52,055 nt of DNA from an uncultured Prevotella sp. (GCA_902798285.1 CADBVZ010000023.1:6092-58146), one strand, 5' to 3'; positions 6,831-15,441 are shown, numbered from the stretch's first letter. Translations and numbers: made by a program. The notes: generated from the sequence alone by a model not told the origin.

Positions 6831-8525
6831 TTATTGATATTTCTCTATTAAACTATCTGCCTGGGTGTTGCCCATGTCCTTGGCTTTCTGAAGATTGGGA
6901 ATACCCTCCTTCTTATTACCCTTCAGGCATTGGGCCAGACCGAGGAACATATAGCCGTCGCTATCGTTAGCATCGATGGCAATACTCTCCTTGGCCGTCT
7001 CGATGGCATCATCGTAAAGACCGACGCGGATTTGCAACGAAGCCTTCTCGGCATAGTAGAGAATCTCTTGAGGATTCATCCTGATGGCACGATTGATATC
7101 GTTGAGCGCCTGCTGATAAAGGCGGCCCTGGATTTCTGTCTGATGACGTACGTAATAGAAGTTGTCGTTGATGGAGGCCTGCATAAGTTCCTCGTAGTCG
7201 TTCATATCATTGACAGCCTCACGATACTTACCGGCATTCCGGCGAGCCTCGGCACGAGCCCAGAGATAAGGCGCAGCCTCTTTCAGATAGGGTTTGGAGA
7301 AGGTGCTCATGGTAGAGTCCATGAGGGCCAGCATGGTAGTAGTGTCTTTCAACATCTCCTTACAACGGGCGGCAGCAAAGAAGTTCTCTGCATTACGCAT
7401 GTCGGTCTTCGTCAACTCGTCGTAGATGGCAAAGGCATCATCGTACTTCTGCTGGGCGAACAGGATGTTGGCCTTCTGTTGTTTGTAGGTAGACGCCGGA
7501 TTAGCAGCAATCGCAGCCTGAATCTCCGTCAAGGCTTTGTCGAGATTCCAATTGGGGTAAGTCTGATTGCCATGGAAGATCTCCTTATTATAGATCATAC
7601 GGGCGTAGGTATAGTGAACCTCGTCAATCTTATCGGCCACCTTGAGGGCCATTTCCATATCTTTCTCGGCAGCGGCAAAGTTACCACCACTGGTTGCAAG
7701 CTGGGCGCGCTGGACATATCCTTCAGAAGCCTGTGGGAACTTCTGGATGAAGTCGCCTATCAGCGTGGCATAGGCTGCAGAATCAACCTGACTGGCAGCT
7801 AGGAAGAGGGCTAATGTAGCATCCTTGATATTGTCGGGCAACTCCTTCTTGATCATGGTGAGTTTCATCGTGGCATCGTTCATGCCGAAGCCTGTAATCT
7901 TCAGAGAGTCAGCAAAACGGGCACTCACGGCATAGCTCAACGTATCATTCTCGGAAGCAGGCTGCTGCATCAAACCGATCACCTCACCATTATCATTGAG
8001 TAACGGACAACTGACCGTATTCTGCGGCATGGTCATAGCAACCGTATAGTAGGCATAATCATTCTGGAAGGTCTCGGCCTTACGAACGGGTCCACTCTTG
8101 ACGTTCTTCAATTCGTGATAGGGCAGAAGCCAAGCCATACTGCCTTCAGTTGCTACAGAGGTGCTGACAAGGAGGGGTTGTGTCTTGCCGGCCACACGGA
8201 ACTTGACAACATCGTACATATCGTTAGCTCCGATAATACTGATAACGGGCATCTCCTTACCCTGAGCGTCGATGATGACGGCACGCGATGCACCCTTGAA
8301 AGGTGTGAAGTTACTAACGGCCTCACCATTAGCTCCAGTAAAGAATCCATTGCTGCTGGCTATTAATGAGCCGTCGGCGGCAAAGGTCTTCAGGGTGAAT
8401 ACTGATTTTGTGGCCTTCTTCACCCAGCCTGGCTGGGCATGTAAAGGTAAAAAGGAAATAAGGCAAAGGGGTAAAATTACCAATACTCGCCTTAATACCA
8501 TCTTATGATTCCATTTCATTTTCAT
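6831..8525 (-). CDS. Secreted TPR protein with a degenerate trypsin-like protease domain
   Basis: The 564-residue protein has an N-terminal signal peptide (hydrophobic 10-28, cleavage after LHAQ at about residue 31). Residues 37-200 look like an HtrA-type chymotrypsin fold, with SNGFFTGANGEAVSNF matching the segment before the catalytic His and SCPLLNDNGEVIGL matching the segment after the catalytic Ser. The expected His position is Thr74 (SNFTPF) and the nucleophile position is Val171 (TVSCPLL); only the Asp in YDVVKF is kept, so it is probably inactive as a protease. From about residue 225 to the end there are tetratricopeptide repeats, so a scaffolding or binding role in the periplasm is likely. 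It is the last gene of the dnaN operon, 29 nt after recN. Confidence 0.85.
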   Translation of the reverse strand: MKMKWNHKMVLRRVLVILPLCLISFLPLHAQPGWVKKATKSVFTLKTFAADGSLIASSNGFFTGANGEAVSNFTPFKGASRAVIIDAQGKEMPVISIIGANDMYDVVKFRVAGKTQPLLVSTSVATEGSMAWLLPYHELKNVKSGPVRKAETFQNDYAYYTVAMTMPQNTVSCPLLNDNGEVIGLMQQPASENDTLSYAVSARFADSLKITGFGMNDATMKLTMIKKELPDNIKDATLALFLAASQVDSAAYATLIGDFIQKFPQASEGYVQRAQLATSGGNFAAAEKDMEMALKVADKIDEVHYTYARMIYNKEIFHGNQTYPNWNLDKALTEIQAAIAANPASTYKQQKANILFAQQKYDDAFAIYDELTKTDMRNAENFFAAARCKEMLKDTTTMLALMDSTMSTFSKPYLKEAAPYLWARAEARRNAGKYREAVNDMNDYEELMQASINDNFYYVRHQTEIQGRLYQQALNDINRAIRMNPQEILYYAEKASLQIRVGLYDDAIETAKESIAIDANDSDGYMFLGLAQCLKGNKKEGIPNLQKAKDMGNTQADSLIEKYQ

Positions 8526-8554
8526 TCTATTTCTATTCTTGATTTTTTATTCTT

Positions 8555-10219
8555 TTAATCTTTTACTTTTAATAGTTCTTTTGCATTCTGGATGGCAGCC
8601 TCACTAATGTCGCTACCGCTGAGCATCTGGGCAATCTCGGTAATGCGTTCTTCGGCAGAGAGTTGACGCATGCGACTGGTAGTGCCTTGGGCTGTTTCTT
8701 CCTTCTCCACCTTATAATGAACGGAGCCGAGGGCAGCAATCTGAGGCAGGTGGGTGATGCTGATAACCTGACGCTCGTTACAGCCCATTTCCTGCATGAT
8801 CTGCGCCATCTTCTCGGCCGTCTTTCCGCTGACACCAGTATCAATCTCGTCGAATATAATTGTAGGCAGTTTGACGGCTCCGCTGATCATGGCTTTGAGT
8901 GAGAGCATGACACGGGCAATCTCACCACCAGAGGCAACCTGAGAGACGGGTTGGAGTGGGGTGGAGGTGTTGGCGCTAAAGAGGAAGGCAATCTTATCCT
9001 GCCCACTATGACCGAGTTCAGCCGACATCACATCGATGCTAAATCGAACGTTAGGCATGCCCAGCGTGATGAGTCTCGATTGCATTTCCTTTTCTATCTG
9101 GCGAGCGGCCTTAGTGCGCAACTTAGTAAGAGCATCGGCCTGCTTCTGACAATCAGCTTTGAGTTGTCGGCACTTAGTTTCAAGTTCGGCAACGGCTTCA
9201 TCGCTGTTTTCGATATTCGATAGTTGCTGCTTCAGTTCGTCACGCTTGGCTATGAGTTCTGCAACTGTATCCACATGATACTTCTTCTGAAGATCGTACA
9301 AGCGATCGAGGCGGTTATTTACGGCATCAAGTTCAGAAGGGTCAAAGTCGATTCGTTCCAGCTGGTTGCTGATGTCTAGAGCAAGATCCTTCAGTTCGAT
9401 ATAACTGCTATTGATGCGCTCTGCCAATTCTGAAGCATCGGGATATACGCGTTCGATGCCTTTAAGTGCCGACAAAGAATTGCGTAGGGATTCCACAACA
9501 CCTGTTCCTTCAGAAGATAACGCATGATCAGCCATATAGAGGGCGCTCTTGATATCCTCGGAATGGGTCATCGTATCGCTTTTCTGTTCCAGTTCCTCTT
9601 GTTCGCCATCCTGAAGATTGGCGTTGGTTAACTCATCGTATTGGAACTGCAGAAAATCGGCATTCTGACGGCTGCGCTCGATGCTTTCTTTCAAAGACAC
9701 GAGTTCCTGTAAAGTGGTGTGATACTGAAGATATGTCTGATGGTACTTATCCAGTTCCTTCGCATCGTCGGCAATAATATCAACGACGCTCAACTGGAAA
9801 TCCTGTTTGTTGAGCAGCAGATTCTGATGCTGAGAGTGCACATCAACCAGGCGTTCACCAAGTTCCTTAAGCATCGTGAGCTGTACGGGCGTATCGTTGA
9901 TAAAGGCCCGACTCTTGCCAGAGGCTGTCAACTCACGACGGATAATCGTTTCGTCGGCATCGTATTCAATATCATTTTCCGTGAAGAAGTCTTCCATGCC
10001 GTAGCGAGAAAGGTCGAACTGAGCCTCGATGACGCATTTATCGGCACCGGTCTTAATGGTCTTTGTGTCAGCACGCTGGCCTAACAACAGACCGATGGCA
10101 CCAAGGATGATGCTCTTACCTGCGCCGGTTTCTCCCGTTATCACGGAGAAGCCCTGATACAGGTCGATGTCTAGTTCATCGATCAGCGTGAAGTTCTTGA
10201 TATATAAATGCTTAAGCAT
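8555..10219 (-). CDS. recN: DNA repair protein RecN
   Basis: SMC-like ATPase of 554 residues that acts early in double-strand break repair. Walker A is GETGAGKS (29-36). Central coiled-coil segments (about 150-370) are rich in Leu, Glu and Lys. The C-terminal head has the ABC signature region ASGGEIARVMLSLK and Walker B TIIFDEIDTGVSG, followed by ISITHLPQIAALG. Length and motif order are normal. The ATG at 10219 follows the porD stop by 30 nt, and this gap contains the same TAGTCAAAT motif as the dnaB leader. Confidence 0.96.
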   Translation of the reverse strand: MLKHLYIKNFTLIDELDIDLYQGFSVITGETGAGKSIILGAIGLLLGQRADTKTIKTGADKCVIEAQFDLSRYGMEDFFTENDIEYDADETIIRRELTASGKSRAFINDTPVQLTMLKELGERLVDVHSQHQNLLLNKQDFQLSVVDIIADDAKELDKYHQTYLQYHTTLQELVSLKESIERSRQNADFLQFQYDELTNANLQDGEQEELEQKSDTMTHSEDIKSALYMADHALSSEGTGVVESLRNSLSALKGIERVYPDASELAERINSSYIELKDLALDISNQLERIDFDPSELDAVNNRLDRLYDLQKKYHVDTVAELIAKRDELKQQLSNIENSDEAVAELETKCRQLKADCQKQADALTKLRTKAARQIEKEMQSRLITLGMPNVRFSIDVMSAELGHSGQDKIAFLFSANTSTPLQPVSQVASGGEIARVMLSLKAMISGAVKLPTIIFDEIDTGVSGKTAEKMAQIMQEMGCNERQVISITHLPQIAALGSVHYKVEKEETAQGTTSRMRQLSAEERITEIAQMLSGSDISEAAIQNAKELLKVKD

Positions 10220-10249
10220 TGTTATATTTGACTATTTACGATTAGACAG

Positions 10250-11158
10250 TTATTGCTTGATGGTATCCCAACTGTTGCTTAGCGAGGCATTGATGCCCAT
10301 GAGCAGTTCATAGATACGCTCCTTTTCCTTCTGGGTGCCTTTGCCTTTGTAGATGCTGGCGAGTTCGTCCTTCTTATAGTCAGTCCATATCTGTGGAAGC
10401 AGACTAAGCGGCTTCTCTTGATGAGCCTGGTAGAGGTCGGTCTCAAGTGCCGTCGTGATCTCGGTACGACCGCGTTCTGCATTATTGGCCATCTCGTCGA
10501 GTCCTTTTCTATAATAGTCGTATTGCAACTGACGGAAAGGTTTCATGGCCTCGTCGAGATAGTCGTTGATGAAGGCAAAGCGGTTACGACTGTCCTCGAA
10601 TGCCTTCCATCCTGAATATCCCAACTGTTGTGCATTATTCACCAGATACATACAGCGCTGGAGAATATCGGTTCCACCCATCGGGGCAAAGCTGTCGAGA
10701 TCAAGACCTATGATCAGGTAGGCATAGTAGGCGAGGAGAGCGGTCAACTGGTTGTCGACATTCTCTTCAATGAAGTTCAGCTGATCAAACTGCTGGAACT
10801 CAAATTGGAAATTCGCGTCTCTATTATTAAATAAGGTGGAAGTATAAGCCGAATTATATACAGGCCTGTTAGCCTGGATAAGGGCTGTACACTCAAAACG
10901 ATTATCCTCTCTGACGTATTTCGTAACCGTCAGATTAATAATGCATGATATGCGTTCGTTCTGCTGGAACTGAAGATCAGTCCAACGGCGATCGTTCATG
11001 AACTGCTCGATGGTATGCTGCAGGTTTTCAAATACACTCGCCTCAGTTCCCTCAATCTGACTATGAGTGACGTTAACCTTAACTTGCAGCTCCTGAGCAT
11101 AAACTTCAGGAACTGCAAGCAAAAACAGGTTTAGCAATATAGTCTTTATAATGTTCAC
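10250..11158 (-). CDS. porD: PorD/DUF4835 family secreted protein
   Basis: Protein of 302 residues matching the DUF4835 family, which includes PorD, needed for type IX secretion in Porphyromonas gingivalis; many Bacteroidetes without that system also carry it. The likely start is GTG at 11158, which gives MNIIKTILLNLFLLAVPEVYAQ, a signal peptide with cleavage after AQ, 4 nt beyond the exonuclease stop. The longer frame upstream overlaps the exonuclease gene and has no signal-like N-terminus. The body contains the family's beta-rich region (ISCIINLTVTKYVRED) and helical C-terminal half. Position between the exonuclease and recN suggests co-transcription from the dnaN promoter. The family call is fairly sure; a secretion role in this organism is not shown. 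Confidence 0.82.
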   Translation of the reverse strand: MNIIKTILLNLFLLAVPEVYAQELQVKVNVTHSQIEGTEASVFENLQHTIEQFMNDRRWTDLQFQQNERISCIINLTVTKYVREDNRFECTALIQANRPVYNSAYTSTLFNNRDANFQFEFQQFDQLNFIEENVDNQLTALLAYYAYLIIGLDLDSFAPMGGTDILQRCMYLVNNAQQLGYSGWKAFEDSRNRFAFINDYLDEAMKPFRQLQYDYYRKGLDEMANNAERGRTEITTALETDLYQAHQEKPLSLLPQIWTDYKKDELASIYKGKGTQKEKERIYELLMGINASLSNSWDTIKQ

Positions 11159-11162
11159 CTTA

Positions 11163-12017
11163 TCACATTTTCTGTGCCTCGCGCAGTCGGATTCTTGTAA
11201 GCACTTGTTTTGTGTTGTACGTAAAGTCGCCAGAGAGAATCCAACTGTAGTAGCCGGGATCGATATGTAACACATCGGCCACAGGCAGTCCCTTGTGCTT
11301 ACCGAAGTTGAATACCTCAGTCATCTGCGGTTTTCCGTCCTTATCAAGCACAGGTTTGCCGTAGCGATCCTTCACTTCGCCCCAAACGATACGGCCAGCA
11401 AAGTCGACATTATTGTTCATCTTCGAGAACTCTGCCAGCTGGTCCATATTGTTCTCCAATACTTTCTCTGGGTCTTCATTGGCACCGGGCGCATACATGT
11501 CGAGTTCTCCCATCAGTACTCGATACGTTGCCTCAGTATCCTGGTCTGCACGATGAGCCTCAAAATCATCCTCCATTTTGCGTCCACAATAGAACTTATA
11601 GGCAGCAGCCAGATTACGACGCTCCATTCTGTGGAAGATGGTCTGAGCATCAATCAGGCGACACTTAGAGAAGTCGAAATCGATGCCTGCACGAAGAAAT
11701 TCTTCAGCAAGCAGGGGAATATCGAAGTGGTTAGAGTTAAAACCTGCAAAGTCGCAACCTGTAAACTTCCCGGCCAATATCTGACCGAGCTGTTTAAAGG
11801 TGGGCTTGTCTTTCACATCCTCGTTAGAGATACCAGTCAGAACAGCTACCTCCTCCGGAATGGGCTTTTCGGGATTTACCAGTTCGTTACCTCGTTCTTC
11901 CTGACCGTTAGGATATACCTTGATGTATGAAATCTGTATGATGCGATCCTTTACAAGATCCAATCCGGTAGTCTCCAGATCGAAGATCACCAGAGGCTTT
12001 GTCAGATTCAGTCTCAT
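11163..12017 (-). CDS. DnaQ-like 3'-5' exonuclease with C-terminal DUF3820-like segment
   Basis: DEDDh-family exonuclease of 284 residues. Residues 9-170 carry the fold: FDLETTGLD gives Asp13 and Glu15, NSNHFDIPLL gives Asp99, and HRADQD gives His155 and Asp160. The last 90 residues include VFNFGKHKGLPVADVLHIDPGYYSWIL, typical of the DUF3820 (putative quorum-sensing-regulated) domain often fused to such nucleases. It overlaps dnaN by 4 nt (ATGA), so translation is probably coupled to the sliding clamp, which fits a proofreading or repair role. Whether it is the replicative epsilon subunit or an accessory nuclease is not determined here. Confidence 0.9.
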   Translation of the reverse strand: MRLNLTKPLVIFDLETTGLDLVKDRIIQISYIKVYPNGQEERGNELVNPEKPIPEEVAVLTGISNEDVKDKPTFKQLGQILAGKFTGCDFAGFNSNHFDIPLLAEEFLRAGIDFDFSKCRLIDAQTIFHRMERRNLAAAYKFYCGRKMEDDFEAHRADQDTEATYRVLMGELDMYAPGANEDPEKVLENNMDQLAEFSKMNNNVDFAGRIVWGEVKDRYGKPVLDKDGKPQMTEVFNFGKHKGLPVADVLHIDPGYYSWILSGDFTYNTKQVLTRIRLREAQKM

Positions 12018-13138
12018 TGGTTGATAAGCATTGGCATCAGCAACATCAGTACATCCTGGTTAGTGGGCTGCTCAGAAGGCAGAACAAGACCTGCACGACT
12101 AGGATCAGCCAACTGGATAACGACGTCAGGACAATCGAATGTGCTCAGAACCTCAATGAAAGCTGCACCCTTGAATCCAATAGACATCGGCTGTCCGTTA
12201 TACTCGCAGGTCATGCGTTCTGTAGCAGTCTTAGCGAAGTCGTAGTCCTCAGCATCGAGCTGCAACGTGCTACCTTCAACGTGGAAACGAACGAGGTTAC
12301 TAGAGTCGTTTGTGAATGGCTGAACACGACGCAGGGCTGCCAATAGGGTGAGGCGGTCAACGCGTATTTCGTTAGGATTGCTCTGGGGGATAACGCCATT
12401 ATAATTGGGGTAGCGACCCTCAATCAGACGGCACTGGATTGTTCCATCGCCATAGTTAATCTCAGCATTACGATCATCGAAGCGGATCACCACGTCGCCG
12501 CCGTCTTTACCCAGCAAGTTCTTCAGTAGGTTAGAGGGCTTCTTTGGCAGAATGAAGGCAGCAGGCTCATCACTCTTAATCGTGAAGATCTTATTGCGTA
12601 CCAGTTTGTGGCCATCGCTGGCTACTACAGCGAGACAATCAGCTGTCAGGTCGAAGTAGATACCATTCATAACAGGACGAAGTTCATCCTGCGCTGTAGC
12701 GAAGATGGTACGGTTGATATTCTCTGCCAGAATGGCATTGGGAATGGTAATCGTCTTGGCATATTCGCTGATAGGCTGTGCCATGGGGAACTCATCGGCG
12801 TTATCGATAGGCAATGAGAAAAGACCATTCTGATAGGAGATCTTGACGGTTCTCTGATCGAGGTTCACATCGAATGTGATGGGTTGCTCAGAGAAGCCCT
12901 TTACTGCCTCTAACAGATCGTGGTTACCGATGGCAAAACGTCCGTTTCCGTCACTCTCGGTCAGCTGCATCTGAGTCTTCATCATGTTTTCGCTGTCTGA
13001 AGCAGTCAGATACAACACATTGTCCTTGATCTCGAAAACGAAATCGCCCAAGATGGGTAGGGCGTTCTTACTGTTAATTACTCTAGAGAGAGCATTGAGC
13101 TTTGCACTTAGTGCGGTGCTTGATAATGTAAATCGCAT
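12014..13138 (-). CDS. dnaN: DNA polymerase III beta subunit (sliding clamp)
   Basis: The 374-residue clamp forms a ring dimer that tethers the polymerase. All three similar clamp domains are present; recognisable segments include the N-terminal ALSRVINSKNALPILGDF, RPVMNGIYFD at the second domain boundary, and a C-terminus ending VLMLLMPMLINQ, related to the family's PMR-type ending. Length is normal. It leads a minus-strand operon: exonuclease, porD, recN and the TPR protein. A complete promoter lies 48-80 nt upstream of the start. Confidence 0.96.
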   Translation of the reverse strand: MRFTLSSTALSAKLNALSRVINSKNALPILGDFVFEIKDNVLYLTASDSENMMKTQMQLTESDGNGRFAIGNHDLLEAVKGFSEQPITFDVNLDQRTVKISYQNGLFSLPIDNADEFPMAQPISEYAKTITIPNAILAENINRTIFATAQDELRPVMNGIYFDLTADCLAVVASDGHKLVRNKIFTIKSDEPAAFILPKKPSNLLKNLLGKDGGDVVIRFDDRNAEINYGDGTIQCRLIEGRYPNYNGVIPQSNPNEIRVDRLTLLAALRRVQPFTNDSSNLVRFHVEGSTLQLDAEDYDFAKTATERMTCEYNGQPMSIGFKGAAFIEVLSTFDCPDVVIQLADPSRAGLVLPSEQPTNQDVLMLLMPMLINQ

Positions 13139-13185
13139 AGTTTTATAGATCTTTTGTTCTTAAATACATATTATATAATTGAGCA

Positions 13186-13217
13186 CAAAATTACAAAAAA
13201 ACGTTGTAATGAACAAA
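13186..13217 (-). promoter_or_regulatory. Promoter for the dnaN operon
   Basis: Minus-strand TTTG (13217-13214), 20-nt spacer, TAATTTTG (13193-13186). Predicted leader about 40 nt. Confidence 0.7.
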
Positions 13218-13231
13218 ATTTTCGGCAGAAA

Positions 13232-13264
13232 TTTGCGCTATTCAAACTATTTTTAGTAATTTCG
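13232..13264 (+). promoter_or_regulatory. Promoter for the DUF3127 gene
   Basis: TTTG at 13232-13235, 21-nt spacer, TAATTTCG at 13257-13264 (one mismatch to TAnnTTTG). It is back-to-back with the dnaN promoter, the two -33 boxes being only 14 nt apart. Confidence 0.55.
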
Positions 13265-13308
13265 CCACGCGAAAACAAGAAAATCAACAAATAAAAACAA
13301 TTTAAGTC

Positions 13309-13698
13309 ATGGAATTAACAGGTAAAATTATTGCCGTATTGGCAGCACAAAGTGGCGTTTCGGCCCGCACGGGAAACAACTGGATGTCTCAGGATTACGT
13401 TATCGAAGTTCCTGGTCAGTATCCCCGTAAGTGTCTTTTCCGTATTTTCGGTGAAGATCGTATTAAGCAGTTTAATATTCAGCAGGGCGAGGATCTGACT
13501 GTTCAGTTTGATATTGATGCTCATGAGTTTAATGGTCGTTGGTTTAATGATATTCGTGCATACAATGTCATTCGTGGTCAGCAGCCTGCAGCAGCACCTT
13601 CAGCATCGCCATTCCCACCAGCTGGTGCTACAGCTCCGTTCCCGCCAGCTCAGGAACCTGCTCCTGCAGAAAATTCAACTGATGATCTGCCATTCTAA
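13309..13698 (+). CDS. DUF3127 SSB-like protein with an acidic LPF tail
   Basis: Small protein of 129 residues. Residues 1-90 match the Bacteroidetes DUF3127 family, an OB-fold-like domain beginning MELTGKIIAVL and containing YPRKCLFRIFGEDRI. A Pro/Ala-rich flexible linker follows (91-122), and the last residues are DDLPF. That plan (OB-like core, disordered Pro-rich linker, acidic tip ending LPF) is the plan of single-stranded DNA-binding protein. The gene is divergent from dnaN, with both promoters packed into 170 nt. I infer a nucleic-acid-binding role that recruits SSB partners; the family has no defined function known to me. A strong terminator follows. Confidence 0.85.
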   Translation: MELTGKIIAVLAAQSGVSARTGNNWMSQDYVIEVPGQYPRKCLFRIFGEDRIKQFNIQQGEDLTVQFDIDAHEFNGRWFNDIRAYNVIRGQQPAAAPSASPFPPAGATAPFPPAQEPAPAENSTDDLPF

Positions 13699-13727
13699 AA
13701 AGCGGAAGTATTTTAGAATTATGTTTT

Positions 13728-13759
13728 ATAGCCTTCGGGAAATTATTCCCGAGGGCTAT
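13728..13759. terminator. Terminator after the DUF3127 gene
   Basis: A 14-bp stem (13728-13741 with 13746-13759, one wobble pair) and a 4-nt loop, followed by TCATTTATTTATG. It lies 30 nt beyond the stop. Confidence 0.8.
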
Positions 13760-13766
13760 TCATTTA

Positions 13767-13810
13767 TTTATGTATAAGAGAAGTATTATTTATGTGTAGG
13801 AGAGTATTCC
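13767..13810. repeat. Two tandem 22-nt units
   Basis: TTTATGTATAAGAGAAG at 13767 and TTTATGTGTAGGAGAG at 13789 start exactly 22 nt apart and match at about 14 of 22 positions. They lie in the same 22-nt register as the array at 13855-13942; the 44 nt between (13811-13854) show no obvious copy. Confidence 0.5.
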
Positions 13811-13854
13811 GATTTCTTTTATTTATCATAATGCCGATTCCTGTAAAATATTAC

Positions 13855-13942
13855 TTTAGTCTTTATATAGTAGAACTTTACTCGGAGTAAACCCTGACTT
13901 TAGTCGGAGTAAAGTCCCAGTTTACTCCGACTAAACCTCTGG
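13855..13942. repeat. Tandem array of near-palindromic 15-mers, period 22 nt
   Basis: Four units begin at 13855, 13877, 13899 and 13921, exactly 22 nt apart. Each is a 15-mer plus a 7-nt spacer: TTTAGTCTTTATATA (degenerate), TTTACTCGGAGTAAA, TTTAGTCGGAGTAAA, TTTACTCCGACTAAA. Units two and three are near-palindromes; units three and four are perfect reverse complements and could form a 15-bp hairpin with a 7-nt loop. The array fills the gap between converging genes, ending just before the amidase stop. Confidence 0.8.
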
Positions 13943-13947
13943 AGCGT

Positions 13948-14712
13948 TTATTTAATGTCACGATCGCTTAAAACTTGAAATTTCTCGCGCTGATGATTAA
14001 GTGTTTCCAAATTCAACGAAAATGAAGCCGTTGATTGCTCGTTTGATTTACATGATATAAGTGTCTTGCCAATTGGACTTATTATAGCGCTCTGTCCACG
14101 ATAATGAGAATACGGATCATTACCAACACGATTACAAGCTATGAGATAAGCTTGATTCTCAATGGCACGAGCACGAGTCAGGATTTGCCAAGCATTCTGG
14201 CGACTTTCAGGCCAGTTGGCAGAACAAATGATCATGTCAAATTGTAGTGCATCAGAATAACGGCTCCATACAGGAAATCGCATATCATAGCAAGTAAGTA
14301 AGAGTATTCTGAATCCCTCATACTCTACTATTATATGTTCGTTTCCTGGCTCATAGAAACGATCTTCATGTCCATAACGAAATAGATGGTGTTTATCATA
14401 ATGTGATTCGACAGAATTTCTGCCATTGATAAAATAATGTCTGTTTTTGAATGTAGAATCAGTCTGAATGGCGAGTGTGCCACTAATAGCACAATGACGT
14501 TTGCGAGCCGTTTCTCGCATCCATTTTAGGGCGATATTTTGTGATTCTTCTTCAGCAATACCATGCGGATCAGTTGCGAAGCCTGTACTCCACATTTCTG
14601 GCAAAACAAATAGATCACTATCTGGGGCTTGAGCCATTAACGCTTCTGCCCTCTGTATATTCTTTTGGGGACTCCCCCACTCGATATCTAACTGTAATAT
14701 TGTAACCTTCAT
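13948..14712 (-). CDS. Nitrilase-family omega-amidase (YafV-like)
   Basis: Carbon-nitrogen hydrolase of 254 residues, cytoplasmic. The catalytic triad is visible: Glu39 in LPEMW, Lys107 in DKHHLF and Cys141 in LLTCYDMRFP. The pattern and length fit the omega-amidase/YafV branch, which hydrolyses alpha-ketoglutaramate or similar omega-amides, a metabolite-repair activity. The start is the ATG at 14712, overlapping the stop of trmN6 by 4 nt (ATGA), which is preferred to an upstream start inside trmN6. Substrate is inferred from the branch only. Confidence 0.88.
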   Translation of the reverse strand: MKVTILQLDIEWGSPQKNIQRAEALMAQAPDSDLFVLPEMWSTGFATDPHGIAEEESQNIALKWMRETARKRHCAISGTLAIQTDSTFKNRHYFINGRNSVESHYDKHHLFRYGHEDRFYEPGNEHIIVEYEGFRILLLTCYDMRFPVWSRYSDALQFDMIICSANWPESRQNAWQILTRARAIENQAYLIACNRVGNDPYSHYRGQSAIISPIGKTLISCKSNEQSTASFSLNLETLNHQREKFQVLSDRDIK

Positions 14713-15425
14713 TTGATATAAAATTCGCTTGTTAATTGTTGATACCAATTGCTTCTTATCCCGGGGTTATCTTCGATAATTCCTTCGGATGTAACATATT
14801 CAGTAACAGGATGTTTTATGAATTCCATCAAGCAGCGCTTAGGTGCTTTATTCGGGGTAGTTTTTATCATGCAGAGACGACTTGGGAAGAAGCCTACCAG
14901 ATGAGCTTCGACCTCCAGTCTTGAGCGACAATCTGTTGGAATAACTACAGAAAAATATCCATCATCCGAGAGTAATCTGAAGGATGCTTTCATCAGTTCG
15001 GCATACGAGAGATTTACAGCATGTCGAGCTGTTGTACGTTGATCATCGGGACAAGTCAGGGAATCCACAAAATAAGGCGGATTACTGACAATGGCATCAA
15101 AAGGCTCAGAAGATTGTAATTCTCTAATATCCGCTAACTGGATAGTGATTCTTGAAGAAAAAGGCGATGCTTCTACATTCTTTTTGGCTTGTGTTACAGC
15201 ATCCGCATCGATATCAATACCTAGAACTTGAGAATCCGGAAAACGCTGAGCCATCATAAGGGCAACAAGCCCTGTTCCTGTACCTATATCAAGAATATGC
15301 GTAGGACTTGGTGTAACTGGAACTTGAGCCCATGCTCCGAGCAATGTGCCATCGGTTCCAACCTTCATGGCACAACCCTCCTGATGAACGGTAAACCGCT
15401 TAAATTCGAAGTAACTGTTTGACAT
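14709..15425 (-). CDS. trmN6: tRNA1(Val) A37 N6-methyltransferase TrmN6
   Basis: SAM-dependent methyltransferase of 238 residues that modifies A37 of tRNA-Val in characterised relatives (YfiC). SAM motif I is LDIGTGTG (45-52) and the amino-methyltransferase motif is NPPY (115-118). The start is ATG at 15425 (MSNSYFEFKRF); a GTG 9 nt upstream overlaps the -7 promoter element, so it cannot be the start. The predicted leader is only a few bases. Translationally coupled to the downstream amidase gene and divergent from lon. Confidence 0.9.
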   Translation of the reverse strand: MSNSYFEFKRFTVHQEGCAMKVGTDGTLLGAWAQVPVTPSPTHILDIGTGTGLVALMMAQRFPDSQVLGIDIDADAVTQAKKNVEASPFSSRITIQLADIRELQSSEPFDAIVSNPPYFVDSLTCPDDQRTTARHAVNLSYAELMKASFRLLSDDGYFSVVIPTDCRSRLEVEAHLVGFFPSRLCMIKTTPNKAPKRCLMEFIKHPVTEYVTSEGIIEDNPGIRSNWYQQLTSEFYIK

Positions 15426-15433
15426 TCTGCCCA

Positions 15434-15441
15434 CAAAAGTA
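15434..15441 (-). promoter_or_regulatory. -7 element for trmN6
   Basis: Minus-strand TACTTTTG. No clear TTTG at the right distance upstream. It decides the start codon: transcription would begin near 15428, just before the ATG at 15425. Confidence 0.5.

Noticed and set aside
10250-11275. Longer start for the porD gene at 11275
   Set aside because: The added 39 residues overlap the exonuclease gene and would bury the signal peptide that starts at the GTG at 11158.
13855-13942. Short CRISPR array
   Set aside because: Period is only 22 nt, spacers are 7 nt, repeats alternate in orientation and no cas gene is near.
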